Below, one piece after another: positions 1-7,934 of a stretch of DNA of 64,000 nt (the first letter of the stretch is position 1; the number at the start of each line of letters is the position of its first letter). The stretch is from Rhizobium sp. Pop5. Lineage in GTDB: Bacteria; Pseudomonadota; Alphaproteobacteria; Rhizobiales; Rhizobiaceae. The notes under the pieces were generated by a model. The model was not told the DNA's origin. It saw only the letters and a program-made list of their open reading frames with translations, and did no database searches. The translations under genes and the position numbers were made by a program. Where the stretch lies: NCBI RefSeq assembly GCF_024721175.1, contig NZ_CP099400.1:1-64000 (forward strand), written 5' to 3'.

Positions 1-1167
1 GTGCGGATCGAGCGGCATGCGAACCAGCTTTCGCGGCAACTGAAGCTCCTCCGCGACAAGCTGTTTCCGCCGCTTTCACAGAAGACGCTGCGTACCTTCT
101 CTTCCGGCGAAGCCGCCCAGATGATCGGCGTATCCGATGGCTATCTTCGTCAGCTTTCGCTGGATGGCAAGGGTCCGCAGCCGGAACTTTCTCAAAATGG
201 CCGGCGCTCCTACACGCTTGGTCAGATCAATGAATTGCGGCATTACATGGCGAAGCTCAAGCCGAAGGATGCTCTCTCCTATCTTCCTTGGCGGCGCCCC
301 GGCGAAAAGCTGCAGACGGTTGCCGTCACCAACTTCAAGGGCGGTTCGGCCAAGACCACGACGACACTTTATCTGGCGCAGCATCTGGCGCTGGAGGGGT
401 ACCGGGTGCTCGCCATCGATCTCGATCCGCAGGCCTCGCTCTCCTCGATGCTCGGCGTTCAGCCCGAATTCGATCTCTCCGACGGTGATACGCTCTATGG
501 CGCCATCCGCTATGATGCAGGCCGCAAGCCGCTGAAGGACATCGTCCGCAAGACCTATTTCGACGGGCTCGATCTGGTGCCGGGCAATCTTGAACTGATG
601 GAATTCGAGCATGAGACGCCGCGAGCGCTCAATGATCGCCAGAAGCCGGCTGAGCTGTTCTTCCGCCGCGTCGGCGTCGCCATTGCAGAAGTCGAGGCCA
701 ACTACGACGTCGTGGTGATCGACTGCCCGCCGCAGCTCGGCTACCTCACGCTCGGTGCCGTCTGTGCCGCAACATCGTTGCTGATCACCGTCCATCCGCA
801 GATGGTTGACGTCGCCTCCATGTCGCAATTTTTGCTGATGACCTCGGATCTGCTCTCCGTCGTGCGCAAGGCCGGCGGCGATCTCCAGCATGACTTCATC
901 AAATATATCGTCACGCGTCATGAACCCTTCGATGCGCCGCAATCGCAGATCGTCGCGCTGCTGCGCAGCTTGTTCGGTGACGACGTGTTGACGGCGACCA
1001 TTCTGAAATCGACGGCAATCGCCGATGCCGGTCTGACCAAGCAGACGCTCTATGAGATCGAGAAGGGGCAGGTGCGCCGCTCGACCTATGACCGGGCGCT
1101 GGAATCGGTCAATGCCGCCAACGGCGAAGTTCTTGCCGGCATTCACAAAGCCTGGGGCCGGACATGA
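1..1167 (+). CDS. repA: RepA, ParA-type partition ATPase of a repABC replicon (5' end outside window)
   Basis: Walker-type ATPase that partitions the plasmid together with RepB and represses the repABC operon. The visible 388 residues start with a helix-turn-helix region (about 36-52), followed by the deviant ParA Walker A motif KGGSAKTTT at 113-121, the A' motif VLAIDLDPQ at about 135-143 and Walker B VVVIDCPPQ at about 237-245. The reading frame is already open at base 1, and family members usually carry another 10-20 N-terminal residues, so the GTG at base 1 is probably not the true start. The stop overlaps the repB start as ATGA, so the two are translationally coupled. Family assignment is secure; only the 5' end is uncertain. 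Confidence 0.95.
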   Translation: MRIERHANQLSRQLKLLRDKLFPPLSQKTLRTFSSGEAAQMIGVSDGYLRQLSLDGKGPQPELSQNGRRSYTLGQINELRHYMAKLKPKDALSYLPWRRPGEKLQTVAVTNFKGGSAKTTTTLYLAQHLALEGYRVLAIDLDPQASLSSMLGVQPEFDLSDGDTLYGAIRYDAGRKPLKDIVRKTYFDGLDLVPGNLELMEFEHETPRALNDRQKPAELFFRRVGVAIAEVEANYDVVVIDCPPQLGYLTLGAVCAATSLLITVHPQMVDVASMSQFLLMTSDLLSVVRKAGGDLQHDFIKYIVTRHEPFDAPQSQIVALLRSLFGDDVLTATILKSTAIADAGLTKQTLYEIEKGQVRRSTYDRALESVNAANGEVLAGIHKAWGRT

Positions 1168-2159
1168 GCAGACGCGATCGCCTGAAAGGTCTCTTCGACG
1201 ATACGGCACAGGAGTTGGCCGCGGCCAACTATGAGGAACCTTCTTCTCGGGGGGCCGCCGGTCCGGTTCGGACGATGGCGCTGACCCTTGGCCGCATGGA
1301 GGAAGAGAGCAGGGCGATGCAGGAGGCCTTGCTCTCCGGCGAACGCATCGTCGAACTCGATCCCGATCTGATCGATTCCTCCTTCGTCCGCGACCGCCTT
1401 TCCGATCAACCGCTCGATATGGAAGACGAGTTGGTGCAGTCGATTGCCGAAAATGGTCAGGAAGTGCCGGTCCTCGTCCGTCGCCATCCCGATGACGAGA
1501 ACCGGTATCAGATCGCTTACGGCCATCGACGCTTGCAGGCCGTCCGGCTGCTCGGGCGCAAGGTGCAGGCGATTGTCCGCAAGCTCGACGATACCGACGT
1601 CGTCATCGCCCAGGGCATCGAAAACTCGGCGCGTCGGAACCTTTCCTATATCGAACGAGCCGTCTTTGCACTCAATCTGGAACTCAAGGGTTTTGAGCGG
1701 CCCGTTATCATGAAGGCGCTGTCGACCGACAAGACGGAGCTGTCGAAGCTGATATCTGTCGCCAAAGCCATCCCGGCAGATATCGTCAGCACGGTCGGAG
1801 CCGCGCCCGGGATCGGGCGACGCAAATGGATGGCGCTCGCCCAAGACTGGAACGGGGGGACGGCCACGCGCCTTGCAAAGCTCGTCGCCTCTGAACGTTT
1901 CATGGCGGAAGAGAGTGACAGCCGGTTCGAACTTCTGGTCGCGGAACTCGCCAGGAAAGAGGCGAAGCCCGAAGCCACGGAATATGACTGGAAGCCGAAG
2001 AGCGGCGGCAAGATTGCCGGCCGAATCAAAAGCGCCGGCAATTCCTTCACGATCGCGCTGAAGACCGGCGATGCGCCGGATTTCGGCGCTTACATTTCAC
2101 GCCGTCTCGATGAGCTTTACGAAGCCTATCGGGCCGGCAAGTTGCAAGCAGGAGAGTAG
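1164..2159 (+). CDS. repB: RepB, ParB-type centromere-binding protein
   Basis: DNA-binding partition protein that binds parS and stimulates RepA. It has 331 residues, the normal length. A ParB/Srx-like domain spans about 64-165 and contains the ParB box-II element YGHRRLQA at about 119-126; a helix-turn-helix region follows (about 150-220). The ATG shares the ATGA overlap with the repA stop. The first 20 codons contain a perfect 16-bp palindrome matching the rhizobial parS consensus, so the gene carries its own candidate centromere. The 150-bp gap before repC holds a counter-transcribed RNA gene. Confidence 0.95.
   Translation: MSRRDRLKGLFDDTAQELAAANYEEPSSRGAAGPVRTMALTLGRMEEESRAMQEALLSGERIVELDPDLIDSSFVRDRLSDQPLDMEDELVQSIAENGQEVPVLVRRHPDDENRYQIAYGHRRLQAVRLLGRKVQAIVRKLDDTDVVIAQGIENSARRNLSYIERAVFALNLELKGFERPVIMKALSTDKTELSKLISVAKAIPADIVSTVGAAPGIGRRKWMALAQDWNGGTATRLAKLVASERFMAEESDSRFELLVAELARKEAKPEATEYDWKPKSGGKIAGRIKSAGNSFTIALKTGDAPDFGAYISRRLDELYEAYRAGKLQAGE
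1214..1229. other. parS: Candidate parS centromere site inside repB
   Basis: GTTGGCCGCGGCCAAC is a perfect 16-bp palindrome and fits the repABC parS pattern GTT-N4-GC-N4-AAC. It lies within codons 17-22 of repB, next to the repA/repB junction, the area where Ti-plasmid parS sites are known. I saw no second full match elsewhere in the rep region. Confidence 0.75.
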
Positions 2160-2162
2160 GCC

Positions 2163-2220
2163 GCAAAAGAAAAAAGCCTCCGAACGTTGCCGTCGCGGAA
2201 GCCTTTCTCATATCTGGACA
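2163..2220 (-). ncRNA. Counter-transcribed RNA (incA/RNAE-type) of the repABC operon
   Basis: All repABC operons carry a small antisense RNA in the repB-repC gap that blocks repC expression and sets copy number and incompatibility. On the minus strand the gap shows a strong sigma-70 promoter: TTGACA at 2254-2249, a 17-bp spacer and GATTCT at 2231-2226. Transcription should begin near 2220. The RNA ends in an intrinsic terminator, a stem AAAGGCTTCCG / CGGAGGCTTTT with one G-T wobble followed by a T-run, at about 2206-2165. The predicted length of about 58 nt is as expected for rhizobial ctRNAs. Start and end are inferred from the promoter and terminator. Confidence 0.85.
2165..2206 (-). terminator. 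Intrinsic terminator of the antisense RNA
   Basis: On the minus strand an 11-bp stem (AAAGGCTTCCG paired with CGGAGGCTTTT) encloses a loop of about 13 nt and runs into TTTTTT. In these systems the same stem-loop is the part that contacts the repC leader. Confidence 0.8.
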
Positions 2221-2225
2221 ATCTG

Positions 2226-2254
2226 AGAATCGCACTTCCTCGAATCGCTGTCAA
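2226..2254 (-). promoter_or_regulatory. Promoter of the repABC antisense RNA
   Basis: Minus-strand -35 TTGACA (2254-2249), 17-bp spacer and -10 GATTCT (2231-2226). The consensus -35 and ideal spacing explain constitutive antisense RNA synthesis. Confidence 0.8.
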
Positions 2255-2314
2255 GCTTCTTCGGCATCCTTTTGGGTGGTCAGATTTCTTTTGCCTTGAA
2301 AAAAGGTGAGGGAC

Positions 2315-3529
2315 ATGGAGCCTCAATATGTATCGACGCCATTTGGGCGGCGATCGATGACGCTTGGCATGCTGGCAAGTCAGGAAAACGCCAGCAAGGT
2401 CAATCCGGATGCATCGGTCGACAAGTGGAAGATCTTTCGCGCGCTCTGCGAAGCAAAGGAGATGGTCGGCGTATCCGACCGCGCCTTGGCTGTTCTCAAT
2501 GCGCTTTTGACCTTCTACCCGAAGAACGAGATTGCCGAGGCCAACGGCTTCGTCGTCTTTCCCTCGAATGAACAGCTGTCGCTGCGCACGCACGGTATGG
2601 CCGGCACGACGCTGCGACGGAACCTGGCGATGCTGGTGGAGGCCGGGCTGATCATCCGACGGGATAGTCCGAATGGGAAACGTTTTGCCCGCCGGAATGG
2701 CGAGGGCGGACTTGGAGAGGCCTTTGGCTTCAGCCTGGCGCCGCTTCTTGCGCGCGCCCAGGAGATCGAGGCACAGGCGGCCCAGGTGATTGCCGGCAAG
2801 CTCGAATGGAAGCGCCTGAGAGAGCGCCTGACGCTTTGCCGGCGCGACATAGCCAAGCTCATCGAAATCGCGCTGGAAGAGGAAATTGCCGGCGAATGGA
2901 TCGAGATGCAGAAGCATTTCAATCTTCTTTCGGCAAGCCTGCCGCGCCGCCCGTCGGCCGCTGAAATGGAAAGCCTGCTGGCGGATCTCGAAGCATTTCG
3001 GGAAATGATCGTCAAGACGCTGGAATTGAAGACGAAAACACAAAAAACAGACGCCAATGACAGCCAAAACGGTCAGCACATACATAATTCAAACCCACAC
3101 CCCTTATCTGAACTTGAACCAGGCTTCGAAACGAAGCAGGGCGCAAAGCCGGAGGAAGAACCGCAGCGGTGGCGTGAGCCGCCGAAATCCTTCCCCCTTG
3201 CCATGGTGCTACAGGCCTGCCCCGAGGTCGTGGCGTATGGGCCGGGCGGTAGGATCGGCAATTGGCGGGATCTGATGACGGCGGCCGTGATCATACGTTC
3301 GACTCTTGGCGTCAGCCCCAGTGCCTATCAGGAAGCCTGCGACATTATGGGGCCTGAAAATGCCGCTACGGTGATCGCCTGTATCCTGGAAAGGGGCGGA
3401 CATATCAACTCGGCAGGCGGCTACCTGCGTGACCTGACGCGGCGGGCGGAGCGCGGTGAGTTCTCGCTCGGGCCGATGCTGATGGCGCTGATGCGCGCAA
3501 ATGGTCCAGCAGCGAGGAAAACCGGATGA
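2315..3529 (+). CDS. repC: RepC, replication initiator
   Basis: Initiator protein of the repABC replicon; the replication origin of these plasmids lies within the repC coding sequence. I chose the ATG at 2315 because AGGTGAGG lies just upstream and the resulting N-terminus MEPQYVSTPFGRR matches the conserved RepC start; a GTG at 2306 is in frame but less likely. The protein is 404 residues, the family norm, with an N-terminal winged-helix region and the usual C-terminal domain. A 7-bp hairpin (3531-3555) follows the stop without a T-run. Confidence 0.95.
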   Translation: MEPQYVSTPFGRRSMTLGMLASQENASKVNPDASVDKWKIFRALCEAKEMVGVSDRALAVLNALLTFYPKNEIAEANGFVVFPSNEQLSLRTHGMAGTTLRRNLAMLVEAGLIIRRDSPNGKRFARRNGEGGLGEAFGFSLAPLLARAQEIEAQAAQVIAGKLEWKRLRERLTLCRRDIAKLIEIALEEEIAGEWIEMQKHFNLLSASLPRRPSAAEMESLLADLEAFREMIVKTLELKTKTQKTDANDSQNGQHIHNSNPHPLSELEPGFETKQGAKPEEEPQRWREPPKSFPLAMVLQACPEVVAYGPGGRIGNWRDLMTAAVIIRSTLGVSPSAYQEACDIMGPENAATVIACILERGGHINSAGGYLRDLTRRAERGEFSLGPMLMALMRANGPAARKTG

Positions 3530-3706
3530 ACTGGCGCCAAAAAGCTTCGCGCCAGCTGCGGTGGCTAACGGGAAATGCAGGCAGGCGATCCACCATCGTT
3601 AACAGCTTCTCCCGCACTTCGTTGAGAATCGCCGTTGTTCATGTCATAGATGACGGAACAGAACTGCAGCTTTGCTTCCATTTGTGAAAAACCGTAAAGG
3701 TTAACA

Positions 3707-4840
3707 ATGCGCTACGATATTGACGGTTCGATGCTGCAAAGCCTGCTTCCGTTCATCACGGCGGCGGAGGATGCGATGGCGCGGCTGGACGAGCGTGTGC
3801 TGCGCTCGTCGGTCGGTGAGGGTTTCGCCGAACGCAGCCATTTCTTCGATGCCGCCGGTGCGCTTTGGGTGGCTGGCGAACTCGTGCATGTCGAGGATCT
3901 CGTTCTGCACGATGCGCATATGGATAGCCGAGCGCCGAGCCACGAATTGACCATCGCTCATTCGGTGTTGCGGACGCGCCGTCGCATCTGGACCGGCGAA
4001 CCCGCCTGGGCCCTTGGCGCCTCGGGACTCGCGACGCTGACGGCAACGCTCGGGGTAGGGGAGGGGAGCACACAGGAAACGAAGCGTCCCGACGCTGAAA
4101 TCGAGACTGTCGAAGATGGCGAGGATGAGGATGGGCCGCTCGCTGCCGAACTGGCGGAAATCGACGCGCTTCTTGCACGCTCGCAGAAGCTTCTCGATAT
4201 CCACACGGGAAAGGCCTCCGCAGGCGAGACGGCGGCTGTTCCCGCGACGCGGCGAAACGACGATCCGCTCGGCTTGCTCGGCGACGACGAATGGGACGAG
4301 GAACAGCGGCTTGCGGAGTGGCGGAGCGTCTTGCCGCTGGCAGAGGCATTGCCACCGGTTCTCGGCGCCGCCATTCTCTTCGAAGCCTGGGAGAAGATCG
4401 AGCCGTTGCGGCGTCAGCACTGGCTCGGTGGTCTCCTGGTCGCAAGCCATCTGCGCGCTCGCGGCAAGGTCACCTCGCATCTGTTTTCTTTTTTCGGCGG
4501 GCTGAAGCTGGTGCGGCATGAGCGCCGTCGGGCTCGCGACCGCGCCACGCGGCTGCAGGCTTTTCTGGAGGCGATGCATCTGGGTGCCGCGGCCGGCCTG
4601 AAGGAGATCGACCGATTGACGCTGGCGCGCACGCAAATGGAGCTGCGCTTTCGCGGTCGCCGCTCGAACAGCAGCCTGCCGGAGCTTGCCGACTTCATCC
4701 TGTCGCGGCCGATGGTTTCGGCGGCGATGATCGCCCGCCATCTGCGGATCACCCCGCGCGGCGCGCTGAACCTCGTCAACGACATCGGCATTCGTGAAAT
4801 CACCGGCCGGGGCCGCTACCGCGCCTGGGGCATCATCTGA
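3707..4840 (+). CDS. DUF1612 / HTH domain protein of the repABC neighbourhood
   Basis: A 377-residue protein resembling the DUF1612 family with a C-terminal HTH domain, commonly found near repC on rhizobial plasmids. The middle (about 120-170) is acidic and charged. The last 50 residues form a likely helix-turn-helix (ILSRPMVSAAMIARHLRITP, about 328-347), so it is probably a DNA-binding protein. The ATG at 3707 has TAAAGG six bases upstream. A role in plasmid maintenance or conjugation control is suggested only by position. The function is unknown. Confidence 0.75.
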   Translation: MRYDIDGSMLQSLLPFITAAEDAMARLDERVLRSSVGEGFAERSHFFDAAGALWVAGELVHVEDLVLHDAHMDSRAPSHELTIAHSVLRTRRRIWTGEPAWALGASGLATLTATLGVGEGSTQETKRPDAEIETVEDGEDEDGPLAAELAEIDALLARSQKLLDIHTGKASAGETAAVPATRRNDDPLGLLGDDEWDEEQRLAEWRSVLPLAEALPPVLGAAILFEAWEKIEPLRRQHWLGGLLVASHLRARGKVTSHLFSFFGGLKLVRHERRRARDRATRLQAFLEAMHLGAAAGLKEIDRLTLARTQMELRFRGRRSNSSLPELADFILSRPMVSAAMIARHLRITPRGALNLVNDIGIREITGRGRYRAWGII

Positions 4841-4886
4841 TGCATGTCGCCCAAAAGTGTACATGCGGTTTTGGGACAACGACATG

Positions 4887-4922
4887 CATAAAACAAAAAC
4901 GGCCGGACGTTGGCCCAGCCGT
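4887..4922 (-). terminator. Intrinsic terminator downstream of the Bax-inhibitor gene
   Basis: On the minus strand ACGGCTGG pairs with CCGGCCGT (8 bp, one T-G wobble) around an 8-nt loop and is followed by TTTTTGTTTT. It lies about 90 bp after the stop of the gene at 5011-5721. Confidence 0.7.
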
Positions 4923-5010
4923 CTCCGTTAAGTGAGCACCCGATCCGCCATCCTGTCACAGACTGCAGACCAGGCGCTCTTGCGCTTCCTTTGCCCCCAG
5001 AAGCGCAGTC

Positions 5011-5721
5011 TTATTCCCGCTCGCCGGTGAAGTTGAGCAGAAGCTGGAAGATGTTGACGAAGTTCAGGTAGAGCGAGAGCGCACCGAAGACGGCGAGCTT
5101 CTGATTCGATTCCTGATCGTAGTTTTCCGAATATTGTTCCTTGATGTTCTGCGTGTCGTAGGCGGTGAGGCCGACGAAGACGACGATGCCGATCACCGAG
5201 ATGGCGAACTGCAGTGCGGACGAGCCGAGGAAGATGTTGACGATGCCGGCGATGATAATGCCGAACAGGCCCATCATCAGGAACGAACCCATCTTGGAAA
5301 GGTCACGCTTCGTCGTGTAGCCGTAGAGGCTGATCGCGCCGAACATGGCAGAGGTGATGAAGAAGGTCTGCGCGATGCTCGTCTTGGTGAAGACCAGGAA
5401 GACGGAGGCGAGCGACAGGCCCATCACGGCGCAGAAGGCCCAGAAGGTGATTTGCGCGGTGCTGGCCGACATCGACTGGATGCGGAACGAGAAGAAGAAG
5501 ACGAAGGCGAGCGGCGCCAGCATCACCACCCACTTCAGCTGCGTGCCGAAGAGCGGCACGTAGAGCGCCGGCGTCGAGCCGACCATGAAGGCGACGATGC
5601 CTGTTATGACAAGGCCGAGGGCCATATAGTTGTAGACGCGCAGCATATGTTGACGCAGGCCTTCGTCGAAGAGGACCTGGGAGCTGGCGGCAGCGCCGTA
5701 GCGGGGATTGATCGGGTTCAT
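5011..5721 (-). CDS. Bax inhibitor-1 / YccA family membrane protein
   Basis: Integral inner-membrane protein of 236 residues with about seven hydrophobic segments and the BI-1 signature region YDTQNIKE near the C-terminus, before the last membrane segment. Bacterial members include the FtsH-associated YccA and pH-dependent calcium leak channels; the role here cannot be decided. The start is clear: GAGGAGAT lies just upstream of the ATG at 5721. It is encoded immediately downstream of the anti-sigma gene (20-bp gap), so it may be cotranscribed with the sigma/anti-sigma pair and belong to the same stress response. Confidence 0.9.
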   Translation of the reverse strand: MNPINPRYGAAASSQVLFDEGLRQHMLRVYNYMALGLVITGIVAFMVGSTPALYVPLFGTQLKWVVMLAPLAFVFFFSFRIQSMSASTAQITFWAFCAVMGLSLASVFLVFTKTSIAQTFFITSAMFGAISLYGYTTKRDLSKMGSFLMMGLFGIIIAGIVNIFLGSSALQFAISVIGIVVFVGLTAYDTQNIKEQYSENYDQESNQKLAVFGALSLYLNFVNIFQLLLNFTGERE

Positions 5722-5741
5722 ACTGATCTCCTCGGTTTGAA

Positions 5742-6509
5742 CTAGTAGAGCGAGCGGGCGAGCTGTTCGGCCGCCTGGTCGAGGTCGATGCCCCTATCGG
5801 CGGCGATCAGCGCATAGGCGACCTCGCCGATCTGCCAATAGGCGGCTTCCGTTTTTTCGAGTGCGACATGGCGGACCGGCTGGACTTCGAAGGCGCCCGG
5901 CCGGACGGCGAAAAGCGAAAGTCGCTTTCCATTTGTTTCCTCGATCGCCATCTCGACGCTGGGGCCGAAGTCGGAAGGAAAGATCTGAACGTCGGCGACT
6001 TTCCAGTCCTTGGGCAGCTCGGGCATCACGATCGCGGTGGCGGCGCGAATATCGTCAGCGCTGTAGGCGGTCGATGTCTGCGAGGGCATGGATTGGCGCA
6101 GCGCCGCGGTCTGATAGGCCCGCACCGCATCCTCGACATAGGTGGGTGCGGGAACGGAAGCCGCGACCTCGGTCGCCGAGAAGGCGCCGAAAGAATTGTG
6201 CGCCACCCAGCCGGCGGCGATCAGGACGCCGACGGCGGCAATGCGCTGCATGGTATGGAAGATGCGGCCGTAGGAAAGGCCACGCTCCAGCCGGCGGGCG
6301 GCGTCGCGGGTTTCAGGACGGCCGAAGGCGCGTTCGCCGGCGAGCGCCAGGCGCAGCTCGCCCTTCATGCTGAGATCGGCCATGACCTTGGCGGCAGTCG
6401 CCGGATTTTCCGAAAGATAGGACTCCACCTGGATTCGGCGGGCGACATCGAGCTCGCCGTCCACATAGGCGTCGAGATCGGCATCGATGATCGGATCAAC
6501 TGCTTTCAT
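5742..6509 (-). CDS. Transmembrane anti-sigma factor
   Basis: A 255-residue protein with a short acidic N-terminal cytoplasmic region (DLDAYVDGEL at 11-20), one membrane segment at about 88-106 and a periplasmic C-terminal domain. The gene overlaps the end of the ECF sigma gene by 14 bp, the usual arrangement for an anti-sigma factor made in step with its sigma. The N-terminal region has no HxxxCxxC zinc motif and in fact no cysteine, so release of the sigma factor is not by thiol oxidation of a zinc finger. The periplasmic domain probably senses an envelope signal. Confidence 0.82.
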   Translation of the reverse strand: MKAVDPIIDADLDAYVDGELDVARRIQVESYLSENPATAAKVMADLSMKGELRLALAGERAFGRPETRDAARRLERGLSYGRIFHTMQRIAAVGVLIAAGWVAHNSFGAFSATEVAASVPAPTYVEDAVRAYQTAALRQSMPSQTSTAYSADDIRAATAIVMPELPKDWKVADVQIFPSDFGPSVEMAIEETNGKRLSLFAVRPGAFEVQPVRHVALEKTEAAYWQIGEVAYALIAADRGIDLDQAAEQLARSLY

Positions 6510-7035
6510 TGCCGTTCCCTCCGATTAATCTCAGATGCGAAGTGCGGGGCGTCGTCTCCTCGAATTGGCGCAACTGGGCGCGGGCGCGGGAAATGCGCGA
6601 CATCAGCGTGCCCACCGGAATACCAAGAGCATTGGCGGCTTCCTGGTAGGAAAAATCCTCGATCGCCACCAGATGCAACGCTTCGCGCTGCTCCTCCGGC
6701 AGATCGAAGAAGGCTTCGCGCACCTGCTGCAGGCGCACGGCATGTTCTTGGCCGGCCGGCAGCGACTGCTCTGCTTCGACGGCCGCATCGTCGTGGCGGC
6801 GCGTCAGCGATCGGTTCCGGCGAAGGCGGTCGATATGGGCATTGTGCAGGATAGAAAGCAGCCAGGTGCGCAGGTTGCCGCCGCTGCGGAAACTCTTGCG
6901 CTTCTCGAAGGCTCGGACCAGCGCGTCGTGTACCAGATCCTCCGCCTCGTCCGAATGGCGCACCAGCGAGCGAGCGTAGCGCCTCAGCGCTGCAAGCTGT
7001 CCGATGACGTCGAAGGGGCGTTCTTTGCGTTCCAT
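6496..7035 (-). CDS. ECF-family RNA polymerase sigma factor
   Basis: A 179-residue extracytoplasmic-function sigma factor with region 2 (about 12-80, including DEAEDLVHDALVRAF and LRTWLLSILHN) and region 4 (about 105-160, including LPEEQREALHLVAIEDFSYQ, then IPVGTLMSRISRAR). It directs transcription of a stress regulon and is held by the overlapping anti-sigma factor. No Shine-Dalgarno sequence precedes the ATG. A candidate ECF promoter ends only about 7 bp upstream, so the mRNA may be leaderless. The particular ECF group is not certain. Confidence 0.9.
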   Translation of the reverse strand: MERKERPFDVIGQLAALRRYARSLVRHSDEAEDLVHDALVRAFEKRKSFRSGGNLRTWLLSILHNAHIDRLRRNRSLTRRHDDAAVEAEQSLPAGQEHAVRLQQVREAFFDLPEEQREALHLVAIEDFSYQEAANALGIPVGTLMSRISRARAQLRQFEETTPRTSHLRLIGGNGNESS

Positions 7036-7042
7036 GATTGAG

Positions 7043-7070
7043 TATACGAAAGTGCGGTGGATTTTATTCC
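7043..7070 (-). promoter_or_regulatory. Candidate autoregulated ECF promoter
   Basis: On the minus strand GGAATA(AA) at 7070-7065 and CGTATA at 7048-7043 are separated by 16 bp. GGAA-type -35 and CGT-type -10 elements are typical of ECF promoters, and such sigma factors usually activate their own operon. The predicted transcription start falls at or next to the ATG at 7035. Confidence 0.5.
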
Positions 7071-7222
7071 AGTGAAGGCAAAAAAATCATAGAGGCGGGA
7101 GATCGCTGCCTGAAAAATGATCAAAATATCCTTCTCCAGCGGATATGCGCCTTAAATCGGCGGTTGTTTATGACAATTACATGACAGATCATGGCGCGCT
7201 GATTTGAAGGGGAAAGCGAAGA

Positions 7223-7531
7223 ATGAAGGAAAAGAAGCGAGTCTACGAAGCTCTCGTAGACGGCGCAATGGAAGGGTTGACGGGTCAGGCGCTCTATGAT
7301 TTCGTCAAGACGCGTTGCCCGAAGGCCACCAGCAAGAAGATCGTCCGGGCCTCGCTTCTTGCCCTGACCGATCCTCATCTCAGGGACCGCAACATTCTCG
7401 ACGTGATCTATGCGCTTGCGATCAAGCATCGGCTGGACGAAGGTGTACTGGATGACGGTGATGACGAGGAGCCCGACGAGCCGGTCTCCTCCTCGCAGGC
7501 AGCCAACCAGAACATACGCCGGCTCTCCTGA
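7223..7531 (+). CDS. Small conserved hypothetical protein
   Basis: A 102-residue soluble, charged protein with a basic N-terminal half (KATSKKIVRASLLALT) and an acidic tail (about 75-90). No signal peptide, membrane segment or known motif is seen. GAAGGGGAAAG precedes the ATG. It is divergent from the sigma-factor gene and converges on hmrR, with 5 bp between the stops. Codon use matches its neighbours, so I take it as a real gene, but its function is unknown. Confidence 0.65.
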   Translation: MKEKKRVYEALVDGAMEGLTGQALYDFVKTRCPKATSKKIVRASLLALTDPHLRDRNILDVIYALAIKHRLDEGVLDDGDDEEPDEPVSSSQAANQNIRRLS

Positions 7532-7536
7532 AACGT

Positions 7537-7928
7537 TCAGCCGCCGTCTGAAAGCTCTTCGAGAATCGGGCAGTCCGGTCTGTCGTTGCCGTGGCAGGCA
7601 TGTACCAGGTGCTCCAGGGTACGTCGCAGTTCACTGAGGTCGCGGATCTTGCGGTCGATCTCCACAAGCTTGGTTTGGGCGATATCCTTGACGTCGGCGC
7701 TCGCCCGGCTCTTATCCTCATAGAGCGCCAGCAATTGCCGGCATTCCTCGACGGAAAAGCCGAGGCCGCGCGAGCGCTGCAGGAAGCGCAGCTTGTGGAC
7801 GTCGGTCGCGCCATAGTCGCGATAGCCGTTTCCGCCCCTTTCGGGGCGGATGAGGCCGATATCCTCGTAGTAGCGGATGGTCTTCGGGGGAGGCCAGATC
7901 GTTCGGATGCTTGCCCGATATTCATCAT
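7537..7928 (-). pseudogene. hmrR: HmrR/CueR-type MerR copper regulator, frameshifted
   Basis: MerR-family activator that senses Cu(I) and turns on actP. The N-terminus (MNIGQASERSGLP) and the rest of the protein (KTIRYYEDIGLIRPERGG and onward to LVHACHGNDRPDCPILEELSDGG, including the CueR-type metal-loop cysteines in ACHGNDRPDC) are both intact but in different frames. One base is missing in the run of five Gs at 7886-7890 (plus strand); six would restore a normal protein of about 130 residues. GGAGACG precedes the ATG, and the gene starts 6 bp after the actP stop. It is either a true pseudogene or a homopolymer sequencing error. Confidence 0.8.
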
Positions 7929-7934
7929 CGTCTC

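Noticed and set aside
76..1209. An open frame on the minus strand opposite repA.
   Set aside because: repA has intact ATPase motifs on the plus strand; the minus frame has none.
3631..3656. Dyad GTCAT-AG-ATGAC with loosely symmetric GTTC/GAAC flanks as a second parS or an origin site.
   Set aside because: It does not fit the parS pattern and the flanks are offset by one base.
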